From contig NZ_KB911595.1 in the NCBI RefSeq assembly GCF_000383615.1, positions 124,001 to 188,000 of the forward strand: DNA of 64,000 nucleotides, written 5' to 3'. This document shows positions 32,300 through 40,831 of the stretch, one piece after another. The first letter of the stretch is position 1. The number at the start of each line of letters is the position of its first letter. The DNA is from Streptomyces canus 299MFChir4.1 (GTDB lineage Bacteria > Actinomycetota > Actinomycetes > Streptomycetales > Streptomycetaceae). The position numbers were made by a program, and so were the translations under genes. The notes under the pieces were generated by a model. That model was not told the DNA's origin. It saw only the letters and a program-made list of their open reading frames with translations, and searched no databases.

Positions 32300-35200
32300 T
32301 CACTGTGTGATCGGCGCGTGGAGAGCCGCCGCCGGGAACAGTCCCAGCCGGTGCGCCACCGCCGCCGCTTCGCCCCGTCCGGAGACGCCGAGCTTGGCGA
32401 GGATGTTGGACACGTGGACGCTGGCCGTCTTCGGGGAGATGAAGAGTTCCTCGGCGATCTGGCGGTTGGTGCGGCCGAGGGTGACCAGCCTCAGGACGTC
32501 GCGTTCGCGGCCGGTGAGGCCGAGGGAGCGGACCGGGTCGGTCCGGTCGAGCGCCGGGACCGCGGTCAGGGCGAGGCGGGCGCGCTGGGCGAGCAGCGTG
32601 ACCGCGTCGGCGAGGGGCCGGGCGCCGAGGTGCTCGGCGGCGGCATGGGCCAGGCGCAGGAGTTCGGTGGCCCGGTCGCGTTCGGGCTGCTCGGCGCCGC
32701 CGGGTGCGGACAGGAGGGCCTGGGCGAGCCGGTGGCGGACGCGGGCGAGGGCGTAGGGGCGCTCCAGGGGCTCGACGGCGGTGACGGCCTCGCACCAGTG
32801 GTCCGGAGTGTCGGCGCCCTCGGCGCGCAGCAGTTCGGCGCGCAGCCAGCGTTCGTGGGCCAGCCAGACGGGCGCGTTGGTGGCGAGGGGCCTGGCGGCT
32901 TCCCTGACGCGGTCGAGGATCTTCGTGCGGCCCGGTTCGGCGACGGGCAGGCCGAGGCTGTCGGCCTCCATGGCGGCGGCGGTGAGCAGGAGGGGCCAGG
33001 CGTAGCGCTGGGTGCCGGGCGGGAAGCCGGAGTCCAGGACGCGTTCGAGCTCGGCGCGGGCGTCCAGGAGACGGCCTTCGCCGGCGGCGACACCGATGGT
33101 GATGTCGGCGAGGGGGAGTTCATGCTGGGGGGCCTGGTCGTGGGAGCCGAAGTAGCGGCGTGCAGAGGCCAGTTGACGTGCGGCTTCGGTCAGTTCGCCG
33201 CGGGCGAGCGAGAGCGCCGCCCGGTTCACGGCGTGGAAGCCGCGGGGCTTGGCACTCTGGCCGACACGCTCGGCCTGGGAGGCGGCTTCCGCGGCCCGGT
33301 CCCAGTGGCCCAGGGAGTAGAGGGACTCTGCGAGGTTCCCCCAGATCCAGGCCTCCTTGTCGGAGAGGCCGTGCCGTCGTGCGTGGGTCAGCCCTTCCTG
33401 GAGGACCTCCACGGCTTCCCGGGAGCGGCCGATGCTTTCGAGGGAGGAGGGCAGGTTGACGTAGGCGCGGCTGGCGACGCTGGGGATGCCGTCGTCGAGG
33501 GTCCTGCGCAGGACGTCGAACATCTCGTCGAGGCCGGTCTCGACGCTGCCGGACTCCACCACCAGGCCGGCGAGGGTGAGGCGCGCGTTCATCTCGATCT
33601 CGCGGGCGCCGACCATGCGTGCGTAGTCCACCGCGCGTTCGGCGGCCGAGAAGGCCTCCGGGCCGGGGACGTGCACATGGGACCAGTTGGCGACGGTGGA
33701 CAGGACCTCCGCGTGCACCTCCGACGGCGGCAGGCCGCGGACCAGGTCCTCGGCGGTGGCCAGTTCCGCCCAGCCGTCACCGCGGGCCAGCCCCTGGACG
33801 AGATGGGAGCGCTGGACCCAGAACCAGGCCGCTCGCAGAGGGTCCCCGTCGTCCTCCAGGAGGTGCAGCGCCCGCTTGGTGATCTTCAGGGCGCGTTCGC
33901 GTTCGCCGCCCAGGCGCCCGGCGACGGCGGCCTCCGCCATGAGGTCGAGGTAGCGCAACGGGGTGGTGGCCGGGTCGCAGCCGCAGGGCGGGTAGACCTC
34001 GGTGTAGTCGACGGGGCGCAGGGCGGCCCGGACGTTCTCGGGGGCGGTGTCCCACAGCTCCATCGCGCGTTCCAGGAGCCGGAGTTGTTCGGAGTAGGCA
34101 TGCCTGCGACGGGCGGTGACGGAGGCGTCCAGGACGGCGGGCAGCGCCTTGGCGGCGTCGTGGGCGTGGTACCAGTAGCTGGCCAGGCGCATGACCCGCT
34201 CGTCGGCGGGGACGAGCGTGGGGTCGGCCTCCAGGGCTTCGGCGTAGCGACGGTTGAGGCGGGAGCGTTCGCCGGGCAGCAGGTCGTCGGCGACGGCCTC
34301 GCGGACCAGGGAGTGCCGGAAGCGGTAGCCGTCGCCCTCGGGTGCCGGGAGGAGGATGTTGGCGTTCACGGCGGCCCGCAGCGCCTCGATGAGATCGTCC
34401 TCGGCGAGCCCGGTGACCGCGGCGAGCAGCCGGTACTCCACGGTGGAGCCGCCTTCGGCGACAACCCGGGCGACCCGCTGGGTGCGTTCGGGCAGGCCCT
34501 CGACGCGGACCAGGAGCAGATCGCGCAGGGAGTCGGTGAGGCCGGTGCCGCAGCCCTCGGTGACGCAGACGGCGAGTTCCTCGACGAAGAAGGCGTTGCC
34601 GTCGGAGCGTTCGAAGATTTCGTCGATCTGGGCGGGGTTCGGTTCGCCGGCGAGGATCCCGGCTATCTGGCGGCCCACCTCGTCCCGGTTGAAGCGGCCG
34701 AGTTCGATGCGGCGGACCGTGCGCAGGCGGTCGAGTTCGGCAAGCAGGGGGCGCAGCGGGTGGCGGCGGTGGATGTCGTCGGCGCGGTAGGTGGCGAGGA
34801 CGACCAGGCGGCCTGTGCGTAGGGTGCGGAACAGGTAGGCCAGGAGGTGACGGGTGGAGGCGTCGGCCCAGTGCAGGTCCTCCAGGGCGACGACGACGGT
34901 GCGCTCGGCGGCGACGCGTTCCAGGAGGCGGGCGGTGAGTTCGAAGAGCCGGGCCAGGCTCTCCTCGTCGTGGCGGCCGGGGCCCCGGGCGGGGATCGCC
35001 TCGCCGACCTCGGGCAGCAGCCTGGCCAGTTCCTCCTCCTGGCCCGCGGCCGCGGCGGCCAGTTCGTCGGGCAGGGCGCGGCGCAGGGCGCGCAGGGCGG
35101 TGGAGAAGGGTGCGAAGGGCAGGCCGTCGGCGCCGATCTCCACGCAGCCGCCGAGGGCGACGACCGCGCCCTGCCGGCAGGCGGCGGTGGCGAACTCCTC

Positions 35201-35503
35201 GACGAGCCGGGTCTTGCCGACACCGGCCTCGCCGCCGAGCAGCAACGCCTGCGGCTCTCCCGCGGCGGCGCGGGAGAGCGCTTCGTTCAGGCTGTTCAGC
35301 TCTTCGATACGGCCGACGAACACGGGACTGACGGACCTGGTCTCCACAGGCCCGAGCATGGCACGCGGGTCCGACGGCACGTCACTTGTTTTCGGGGCGG
35401 GCCCGGTTTCCCGGCCGGCCCCGGTTGCCGGGAGGACGGCCGCCGTGGTGACCGCGGGGACGGGCAGAGCCGTACGGCCGTCCTCCCTCCCCCCGGCGCT
35501 CAC
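32300..35503 (-). CDS. LAL-type (large ATP-binding LuxR) transcriptional regulator
   Basis: 1067 aa. After a 55-residue Pro/Ala-rich lead comes an AAA/STAND ATPase: FVGRIEEL, Walker A GGEAGVGKTRL, Walker B VVVALEDLHWAD and ATYRADD. A long helical TPR-like region (about 450-950) and a C-terminal LuxR helix-turn-helix (LTGRERDVLRLVTLGRTNRQ and IAEELFISPKTASVHVSNIL) follow. LAL proteins activate pathway operons in response to a ligand such as an oligosaccharide or secondary-metabolite signal. GTG 35503 overlaps the stop of the 62-aa gene (GTGA), which supports this start and translational coupling. The regulon is unknown. No biosynthetic cluster surrounds it. Confidence 0.9.
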   Translation of the reverse strand: MSAGGREDGRTALPVPAVTTAAVLPATGAGRETGPAPKTSDVPSDPRAMLGPVETRSVSPVFVGRIEELNSLNEALSRAAAGEPQALLLGGEAGVGKTRLVEEFATAACRQGAVVALGGCVEIGADGLPFAPFSTALRALRRALPDELAAAAAGQEEELARLLPEVGEAIPARGPGRHDEESLARLFELTARLLERVAAERTVVVALEDLHWADASTRHLLAYLFRTLRTGRLVVLATYRADDIHRRHPLRPLLAELDRLRTVRRIELGRFNRDEVGRQIAGILAGEPNPAQIDEIFERSDGNAFFVEELAVCVTEGCGTGLTDSLRDLLLVRVEGLPERTQRVARVVAEGGSTVEYRLLAAVTGLAEDDLIEALRAAVNANILLPAPEGDGYRFRHSLVREAVADDLLPGERSRLNRRYAEALEADPTLVPADERVMRLASYWYHAHDAAKALPAVLDASVTARRRHAYSEQLRLLERAMELWDTAPENVRAALRPVDYTEVYPPCGCDPATTPLRYLDLMAEAAVAGRLGGERERALKITKRALHLLEDDGDPLRAAWFWVQRSHLVQGLARGDGWAELATAEDLVRGLPPSEVHAEVLSTVANWSHVHVPGPEAFSAAERAVDYARMVGAREIEMNARLTLAGLVVESGSVETGLDEMFDVLRRTLDDGIPSVASRAYVNLPSSLESIGRSREAVEVLQEGLTHARRHGLSDKEAWIWGNLAESLYSLGHWDRAAEAASQAERVGQSAKPRGFHAVNRAALSLARGELTEAARQLASARRYFGSHDQAPQHELPLADITIGVAAGEGRLLDARAELERVLDSGFPPGTQRYAWPLLLTAAAMEADSLGLPVAEPGRTKILDRVREAARPLATNAPVWLAHERWLRAELLRAEGADTPDHWCEAVTAVEPLERPYALARVRHRLAQALLSAPGGAEQPERDRATELLRLAHAAAEHLGARPLADAVTLLAQRARLALTAVPALDRTDPVRSLGLTGRERDVLRLVTLGRTNRQIAEELFISPKTASVHVSNILAKLGVSGRGEAAAVAHRLGLFPAAALHAPITQ

Positions 35504-35688
35504 GCCGTGCGGAGGAACCGGTGCCGCCGGGGGCGGCCCGTATGCGAATCGGTCTCCGCACTGCGTTCGGCGGCTTCACGACGGGCGGCGCGGCGGCCGC
35601 GCAGGGTCTCGCGGACGAGCCGCTCGTGCTCGGCCTGGCGGATGAGTTCGGCGGAGCGGTACCGGGAGAGTTCGTACTCGGCATACAT
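35500..35688 (-). CDS. Small conserved basic protein coupled to the LAL regulator
   Basis: 62 aa: MYAEYELSRYRSAELIRQ leads into a continuous charged helix (EHERLVRETLRGRRAARREA) and a basic tail, suggesting a coiled coil or nucleic-acid contact. The start has GAGGA. Its TGA overlaps the GTG of the LAL gene, so the two are translated together. I recall near-identical short proteins next to LAL genes in other streptomycetes but no assigned function. It may modulate the regulator (inference). Confidence 0.7.
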   Translation of the reverse strand: MYAEYELSRYRSAELIRQAEHERLVRETLRGRRAARREAAERSAETDSHTGRPRRHRFLRTA

Positions 35689-35884
35689 GGCGTGGTCCTC
35701 TTCGGAGTCGGTTTCGGGCTTCGCTTTCTGCGATGCCTCTACCTTCGTCTCCGAGGGGGGTCCGCCACATCGGGAGAGTTCCGCATCTTCGGGGGCGCCG
35801 GGGGCCTTAGACGCGAGGGAGGGGCCTCAGGAGCTCCGTAAGGTACCTACGGCTGCCCTAAGACCCCTCGTGACCTGCGGTTGT

Positions 35885-36505
35885 TCAGCTCGTGGAGGGC
35901 AGGTCCAGCAGGAAGCCGGTGTACTTGAGGACGGCCAGGAGCAGGCCGACGACCCCGAGCGCGACACCGCCCCAGGCGACGGACTTGATCCACACGGCCT
36001 GCGGCTTGCCGGGGGCACCGAAGGCGGGCCGGGCCAGCACTCCGACGCCGACGACCAGGGCGACCAGCGCGAAGAGGCCGCCCCACAGCGCGGTGGTCTG
36101 CCAGGCGTCGCCGTAGACCTCCTTGACCTGCTTGGCGACGCTCGCGGTGGACGAGGTCTGCAGCTGGCCGACGAGGGTCTCGCGGGCGGCGGCCACGGTG
36201 CCGATCCAGCTGCCGGTGAGCGAGACCAGACCGAGCGCGGCGGAGACGACGGCGCCCGCGCCCTGGCCGACGCCGGTGGGGCCCTCCTCCCGGGCGGCCC
36301 CGAGCAGGTCGTCCTCGTCGTCGATGTCGTCGGCGACATCTTCGTCGGCGGCGTTCTCGTCCGCGGTGGTGTCCTCGGCCGTGGTGTCCTCGGCCTCCGT
36401 CACCTCGTCGGTCTTGGCGACGCTCACCTTCTGCTCGTCGGTCGTGGTCTCGGCGCCCGTGTCGGCGCCGGTTTCGTCAGCTGTCTTCGTTCCCATGTCG
36501 GGCAC
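35885..36505 (-). CDS. Membrane protein with acidic repetitive N-terminus
   Basis: 206 aa. Residues 1-70 are highly acidic with repeated TTAEDTTADE-like units, predicted disordered and cytoplasmic. About residues 85-105 (VVSAALGLVSLTGSWIGTVAA), 140-160 (LWGGLFALVALVVGVGVL) and 175-197 (AWGGVALGVVGLLLAVLKYTG) are likely transmembrane helices. GTG 36505 has AGGA at 8 nt; an ATG three codons later is an alternative. No recognised family or motif; it is a membrane protein with no enzymatic signature. It stands alone between the LAL unit and the acetyltransferase gene on the same strand. Confidence 0.7.
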   Translation of the reverse strand: MPDMGTKTADETGADTGAETTTDEQKVSVAKTDEVTEAEDTTAEDTTADENAADEDVADDIDDEDDLLGAAREEGPTGVGQGAGAVVSAALGLVSLTGSWIGTVAAARETLVGQLQTSSTASVAKQVKEVYGDAWQTTALWGGLFALVALVVGVGVLARPAFGAPGKPQAVWIKSVAWGGVALGVVGLLLAVLKYTGFLLDLPSTS

Positions 36506-36531
36506 CGTACGGATCCTGTCTGAGAGGTTTC

Positions 36532-37107
36532 TTAATGATCGTTCCGGACTGCACGCGTACGTGCCTCACGCCACTCGGGGGCGAGAATCGACCACACCTC
36601 GAGGTCGTGGCGTACGCCACCATAGGGGTGCGCCTGACGGCGGACTCCGTCGCGGGTCATTCCCAGGCGCCGGGCGACGTTGATGCTGGCCGTGTTTCCG
36701 GACGCGGCGACCCATTCGATCCGGTGGATTCCGCGTTCCTCGACCACCCAGTCGATCAGCACCCGCATGGCCCGGGTGATCAGTCCGCGACCGGTCGCGG
36801 CGGGCTCCAGCCAGCAGCCGACCTCGCAGTTGCCCTGCTCGGCGTCGAGGTTCAGGGTCAGGACTCCGCCGACGAGCTTTCCGTCCAGCCAGATGCCGTG
36901 GTAGCCGCCGGTGTCATCGGCGCGCATCCGGGCGTAGCGCTGGAGCGTCTCGCGCGCGGAGGCCACGTCGACGGCCTGGGAGCCGAAGGGGATGAACTGC
37001 CCGATGAACTCGCGGCCCCGCTCCAGGTTGGCCAGGAACTGCTCCGCGTGCCACGGCTCAAGCGGCCGCAGTTCGGCCCCGTCATCACCCAGCGATATCG
37101 CGTACAT
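36532..37107 (-). CDS. GNAT acetyltransferase, RimJ/RimL type
   Basis: 191 aa. Acetyl-CoA-dependent N-acetyltransferase: AELRPLEPWHAEQFLANL at the start, YHGIWLDGKLVGGVLTLNLD, CEVGCWLEPAATGRGLITRAM (acetyl-CoA loop, motif A) and GIHRIEWVAASGNTASINVARRLGM (motif B), as in ribosomal-protein or antibiotic acetyltransferases of the RimJ/RimL group. ATG 37107 lies inside the last codons of the upstream MMPL gene, a 23-nt overlap, so translation is likely coupled. Substrate unknown. Confidence 0.85.
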   Translation of the reverse strand: MYAISLGDDGAELRPLEPWHAEQFLANLERGREFIGQFIPFGSQAVDVASARETLQRYARMRADDTGGYHGIWLDGKLVGGVLTLNLDAEQGNCEVGCWLEPAATGRGLITRAMRVLIDWVVEERGIHRIEWVAASGNTASINVARRLGMTRDGVRRQAHPYGGVRHDLEVWSILAPEWREARTRAVRNDH

Positions 37108-39313
37108 CCCCGTCCCGCTCCCTCTCCAGCTCCTCCACGACCTCGTCCAGCCTTTCATGGGCGGCGCGGCACTCGGGCGGTTCGATGCTGATGCGGGGCA
37201 TCCGGCGGTCCAGCCAGCCCGGCAGCCACCAGTTGGCGCCGCCGAGCAGGTGCATGAGGGCGGGCACCAGCAAGGTGCGCAGGACGAAGGCGTCGAGGGC
37301 CACGGCGGCGGCGAGCGCGATGCCGAACATGGCGATTACGCGGTCGCCGCTGAGGACGAAGGCGAGGAAGACGGAGATCATGATGACCGCCGCGGAGTTG
37401 ATCACCTGGCTGGTCTCGGCGAGGCCGACGCGGACGGCCCGCCGGTTGTCACCGGTCTCCAGCCACTCCTCGTACATCCGGCTGACCAGGAACACCTGGT
37501 AGTCCATCGAGAGCCCGAAGAGGACAGAGACCATGATCACGGGCAGGAAGGGTTCGATGGGCCCGGCGCGGCCCAGCCCCAGCAGTTCGCTCCCCCAGCC
37601 CCACTGGAAGATCGCCACGACCACTCCGAAGGCGGCGGCGACGGCGGCGACGTTCATCGCGGCGGCCTTCAGCGGGATGCCGACGGAGCGGAAGGCGAGC
37701 AGGAGCAGCAGACAGCCCAGGCCGATGACGACGCCCACGAACAGGGGCAGTTTGCCGACGATGACGTCCGCGAAGTCGTCGTAGGAGGCGGTCATCCCGC
37801 CGACGTGGATGTCGAGCGTGGTCCCGGTCTCGGCGCGCGGCAGCACCTCGGCGCGCAGCCGGTCCACGAGGTCGCTGGTCTGCTGGGACTGCGGGGCGGA
37901 CTCGGGGACGATCGTGAAGTAGGCGAGGTCGCCGCCGGCGTCGTAGGTGACCGGGCTGGTGGACGCGATGCCCTCGGTGGTGCGCAGGGTGGCGTCGAGG
38001 TTGTCGAGGAGGAGCTTGTCCTCGGCGCCGTCGACCGGGGTCACCAGCGTCAGCGGGCCGTTGACGCCGGGGCCGAAGCCCTCCGCGAGCAGGTCGTAGG
38101 CCTGCCGGGTGGTCGAGGACCGCGGGTCGTTGCCCTGGTCGGAGGTGCCGAGGCGCAGGCCCAGGGTGGGCAGGGCGAGGACGGTGATGACCAGCAGGGC
38201 GATCGCGCCGAGCAGCTTGGGGTGCCGTTCGACGAACGCGGACCAGCGGTGGGCGAACCCGGTCGGCAGTTCGGGCTGGGGCCCGTGCTCGGTGAGCCGG
38301 CGCCGCTCGCGCCGGCTCAGCGCGCGCATGCCGATGAGGGAGAGCAGGGCGGGCAGCAGGGTCACCGACGCGGCGACGGTGAGGACGACGGTCAGGGAAG
38401 CGGCGATCGCGACGCCGTTGAGGAAGCTCAGCCGGAGGATCAGCATCCCCAGCAGGGCGATGCAAACCGTGGCACCCGCGAAGACGACGGCGCGCCCGGT
38501 GGTGGTGACGGCGTTCTCGACGGACTCGGCGACACTCAGCCCGCGTTTCAGGCCGCGCCGGTGTCTGGTGACGATGAAGAGCGCGTAGTCGATGCCGACG
38601 CCGAGCCCGATCAGCATGCCGAGCATGGGCGCGAAGTCGGCGACGGTCATGGCGTGCCCGAGCAGCACGATCCCGGCGTACGCGGTGCCGACGCTCACCA
38701 GCGCGGTGGCGATGGGCAGCAGGGAGGCGGCGAGCGAGCCGAAGGCCAGGAGCAGCACGAGGGAGGCGACGAGTACGCCGACGATCTCGGCGACATGGCC
38801 GCCCGAGGACTCGGTGAGGGCGACGGCGCTGCCGCCCAGCTCCACCTGGAGCCCGTCCGCCTCGGCGTCCTTGGCGGTGTCCACCACGGCCTTCGCCTCG
38901 GACTTGTCGATGTCCTCGGCGGAGTCGTCGAAGGTGACGGTGGCGTACGCGGTGTGCCCGTCGGCGCTGACCCGGCCGGCGCCCAGGTCGTCGTACGGGC
39001 CGACCACGGCGGCCACGCCGGGCAGGTCCGCGATCCTGCCCAAGGTCGCGGTCATCGTCTGCTCGACGTCGGCGTCCCGGACCGAGCCCGAGGTGACGTG
39101 CCAGACGACGGTGTCGCTGTCGCCGTCGAGTCGCGGGAAGCCGTCCTGGAGCAGCTGGGTGGCCCGGCCCGACTCGGTGCCGGGGACCTCGTAGTCGTTC
39201 GAGTAGGCGGACCCGGCGACGGCGGCGCCCGCGGTCACTCCGCCGAGGGCGAGGAGCCACAGGAGAACGACGACCAGGCGTCGTCGGACACACCAGCGTG
39301 CGAGGGCTGCCAC
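37085..39313 (-). CDS. MMPL-family RND transporter
   Basis: 742 aa with about 11-12 transmembrane helices in two halves, each with a large extracytoplasmic loop (about 35-175 and 390-530), as in MmpL and HpnN-like RND exporters. Visible: the family core GLGVGIDYALFIVTRHRRGL in half one and SVLFGLSMDYQVFLVSRMYEEW in half two, each holding the Asp-Tyr pair of the proton relay. Members export lipids, siderophores or toxic compounds by proton motive force. GTG 39313 has GGGAG. Overlaps and probably cotranscribes the GNAT gene; a 6-bp-arm palindrome lies in its leader. Confidence 0.9.
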   Translation of the reverse strand: MAALARWCVRRRLVVVLLWLLALGGVTAGAAVAGSAYSNDYEVPGTESGRATQLLQDGFPRLDGDSDTVVWHVTSGSVRDADVEQTMTATLGRIADLPGVAAVVGPYDDLGAGRVSADGHTAYATVTFDDSAEDIDKSEAKAVVDTAKDAEADGLQVELGGSAVALTESSGGHVAEIVGVLVASLVLLLAFGSLAASLLPIATALVSVGTAYAGIVLLGHAMTVADFAPMLGMLIGLGVGIDYALFIVTRHRRGLKRGLSVAESVENAVTTTGRAVVFAGATVCIALLGMLILRLSFLNGVAIAASLTVVLTVAASVTLLPALLSLIGMRALSRRERRRLTEHGPQPELPTGFAHRWSAFVERHPKLLGAIALLVITVLALPTLGLRLGTSDQGNDPRSSTTRQAYDLLAEGFGPGVNGPLTLVTPVDGAEDKLLLDNLDATLRTTEGIASTSPVTYDAGGDLAYFTIVPESAPQSQQTSDLVDRLRAEVLPRAETGTTLDIHVGGMTASYDDFADVIVGKLPLFVGVVIGLGCLLLLLAFRSVGIPLKAAAMNVAAVAAAFGVVVAIFQWGWGSELLGLGRAGPIEPFLPVIMVSVLFGLSMDYQVFLVSRMYEEWLETGDNRRAVRVGLAETSQVINSAAVIMISVFLAFVLSGDRVIAMFGIALAAAVALDAFVLRTLLVPALMHLLGGANWWLPGWLDRRMPRISIEPPECRAAHERLDEVVEELERERDGDVRDIAG

Positions 39314-39362
39314 GAACGTGCTCCCAGGGATGGTGAATTGTGGATCTTTGACCGGGAACAGT

Positions 39363-39379
39363 CGTTCATGTGGTGAACG
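39363..39379. promoter_or_regulatory. Inverted repeat upstream of the MMPL transporter
   Basis: CGTTCA-TGTGG-TGAACG is a perfect 6-bp-arm inverted repeat 50 bp before the transporter start. The shape would suit a TetR or MarR operator, but no such regulator gene is adjacent. Confidence 0.3.
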
Positions 39380-39518
39380 GCCCGCAAAGAACGCATGAGC
39401 AATGTGTGGACCACTCTTGCAGGCAAAAGTGATCGTTTACCGCGATCGTGCGCTTATTCACAGGAGTGGGAGGCAGATCACAGGACAGTAACGGTCACTC
39501 TGTCACGTCCGCCGAACC

Positions 39519-39824
39519 TCAGTCGAACTGGTCGCCCAACGCCATCACCATCACACCGATGATCAGCAGCCACAGCGCTCTGCGGGTGCGACCCCGAGAG
39601 CCCAGGACCGCCGCCAGCGCGCACACGGCGGCGCCGCAGGCGTAGGCCGTCGGCACGAGCGCGGGGTCGGAGCCGGCCGCCCGGAGCGCCGCCGCGGCCA
39701 GACCGGCGAGGGCCAGCAGGGCGCCGGTGCCGGAGGCCGTCCAGCGGGCCCGCCGGGCGTCCAGCGCCTGGCCGTCGTACTCCTCCCGTATGTCGGATGG
39801 CTCGGAATTCGCAGGACCGTTCAT
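39519..39824 (-). CDS. Small hypothetical membrane protein
   Basis: 101 aa. A polar N-terminus (MNGPANSEPSDIREEYDGQ) is followed by three hydrophobic helices (about residues 33-50, 58-75 and 83-97: ALLALAGLAAAALRAAG, ACGAAVCALAAVLG, ALWLLIIGVMVMALG). No motif or named family is apparent. The ribosome site is poor, so the exact start is uncertain. Same strand as the MMPL gene, 205 nt upstream of it, with no evidence that it belongs to that operon. Confidence 0.55.
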   Translation of the reverse strand: MNGPANSEPSDIREEYDGQALDARRARWTASGTGALLALAGLAAAALRAAGSDPALVPTAYACGAAVCALAAVLGSRGRTRRALWLLIIGVMVMALGDQFD

Positions 39825-39964
39825 GGCGGGCGAGCGTAGCGTGTTCCGCTGAGACTGCCGGGCCTCTTCAGGCCCCCGACCGAAGCAGGTGCATTGTTTG
39901 AGCGTCCGACCGAGCTCCGCCGTATCCCTTTCCGTCTCTCAGGACCCAAGGAGCCCGTTCACCG

Positions 39965-40780
39965 ATGCCAGACGACATCACCCCGAGGACCTCGAAGACC
40001 TCGAATGAGGACCTCACCCGGCTGCTGACCCAAGCCCGTTACCCCCGCAGCAACAGCTACGACGCCCGCTGGGTCATCGAGAACCAGATGGGCCCGAACG
40101 CGCTGTGGCTGCTGGAGTGGCTCGCGCCCGCCCTGGGCCTGGACACCCTGCGCCCCTGCGCCCGCGTGCTCGACCTGGGCTGCGGCCGGGCGATGACCTC
40201 GGTCTTCCTGACCAGGGAGTACGACGTCCAGGTCACCGCGGCCGACCTGTGGGTCAAGCCCGACGAGAACGCGAAGCGCATCGCCGAGGCCGGTTTCGCC
40301 GACCGGGTACTGCCCGTGCACGCCGAGGCGCACGACCTGCCGTTCGCCGAGGGCAGCTTCGACGCGATCGTGAGCATCGACGCGTACCAGTACTTCGGCA
40401 CGAACGACCTCTATCTGCCCACGCTGACCCGGCTGTTGAAGCCGGGCGGGAAGATCGGGATCGTCATGCCCGCGGTACGGGAGGAGCTCACGGGGGACGA
40501 ACCCCCGGAGCACCTCAAGCCCTTCTGGGACCCCGGTTTCTGGGCGTTCCACTCCGCCGACTGGTGGCGGCGCCAGTGGACGCGCACGGGGGCGGTCGAG
40601 GTCGAGACCGCCGAGTGGCAGCCCGACGGCTGGAAGGACTGGCTGCTGTGGAGCGAGGTCTGCGCCGCGGAGAGCCCGTACGCGTGGATGGCCGACATGG
40701 CCCGCGACTCGGTTGATCTGATGCACGCCGACGAAGGCCGGACGCTCGGATTCGTACGGCTCGTAGCACGCCGTAAGTAG
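39965..40780 (+). CDS. Class I SAM-dependent methyltransferase
   Basis: 271 aa. Rossmann methyltransferase: motif I ARVLDLGCGRAMTSVFL, motif II region VQVTAADLW, LPFAEGSFDAIVSIDAYQYFG (motif IV) and LLKPGGKIGIVMP (motif VI). These resemble small-molecule methyltransferases of the UbiE/cyclopropane-synthase-like type. The region between ELTGDEPPEHLKPFW and ADWWRRQW is an extra insertion that may form the substrate lid. Substrate unknown. It is monocistronic and convergent with gatB; a perfect terminator follows immediately. Confidence 0.85.
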   Translation: MPDDITPRTSKTSNEDLTRLLTQARYPRSNSYDARWVIENQMGPNALWLLEWLAPALGLDTLRPCARVLDLGCGRAMTSVFLTREYDVQVTAADLWVKPDENAKRIAEAGFADRVLPVHAEAHDLPFAEGSFDAIVSIDAYQYFGTNDLYLPTLTRLLKPGGKIGIVMPAVREELTGDEPPEHLKPFWDPGFWAFHSADWWRRQWTRTGAVEVETAEWQPDGWKDWLLWSEVCAAESPYAWMADMARDSVDLMHADEGRTLGFVRLVARRK

Positions 40781-40782
40781 CC

Positions 40783-40818
40783 GTACGGCCCCGGAGGACA
40801 TGTCCTCCGGGGCCGTAC
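40783..40818. terminator. Perfect 18-bp palindromic terminator (methyltransferase / gatB)
   Basis: The 36 bp from 40783 to 40818 are perfectly self-complementary (18-bp arms, no spacer) and lie between two convergent stops, 3 nt after one and 14 nt before the other. Confidence 0.85.
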
Positions 40819-40831
40819 CGCGTGCGTCGGC

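Noticed and set aside
36992..39376. 794-codon plus-strand frame antisense to the MMPL transporter
   Set aside because: Gln/Gly/Asp-rich shadow of a membrane-protein gene with clear helices and RND motifs.
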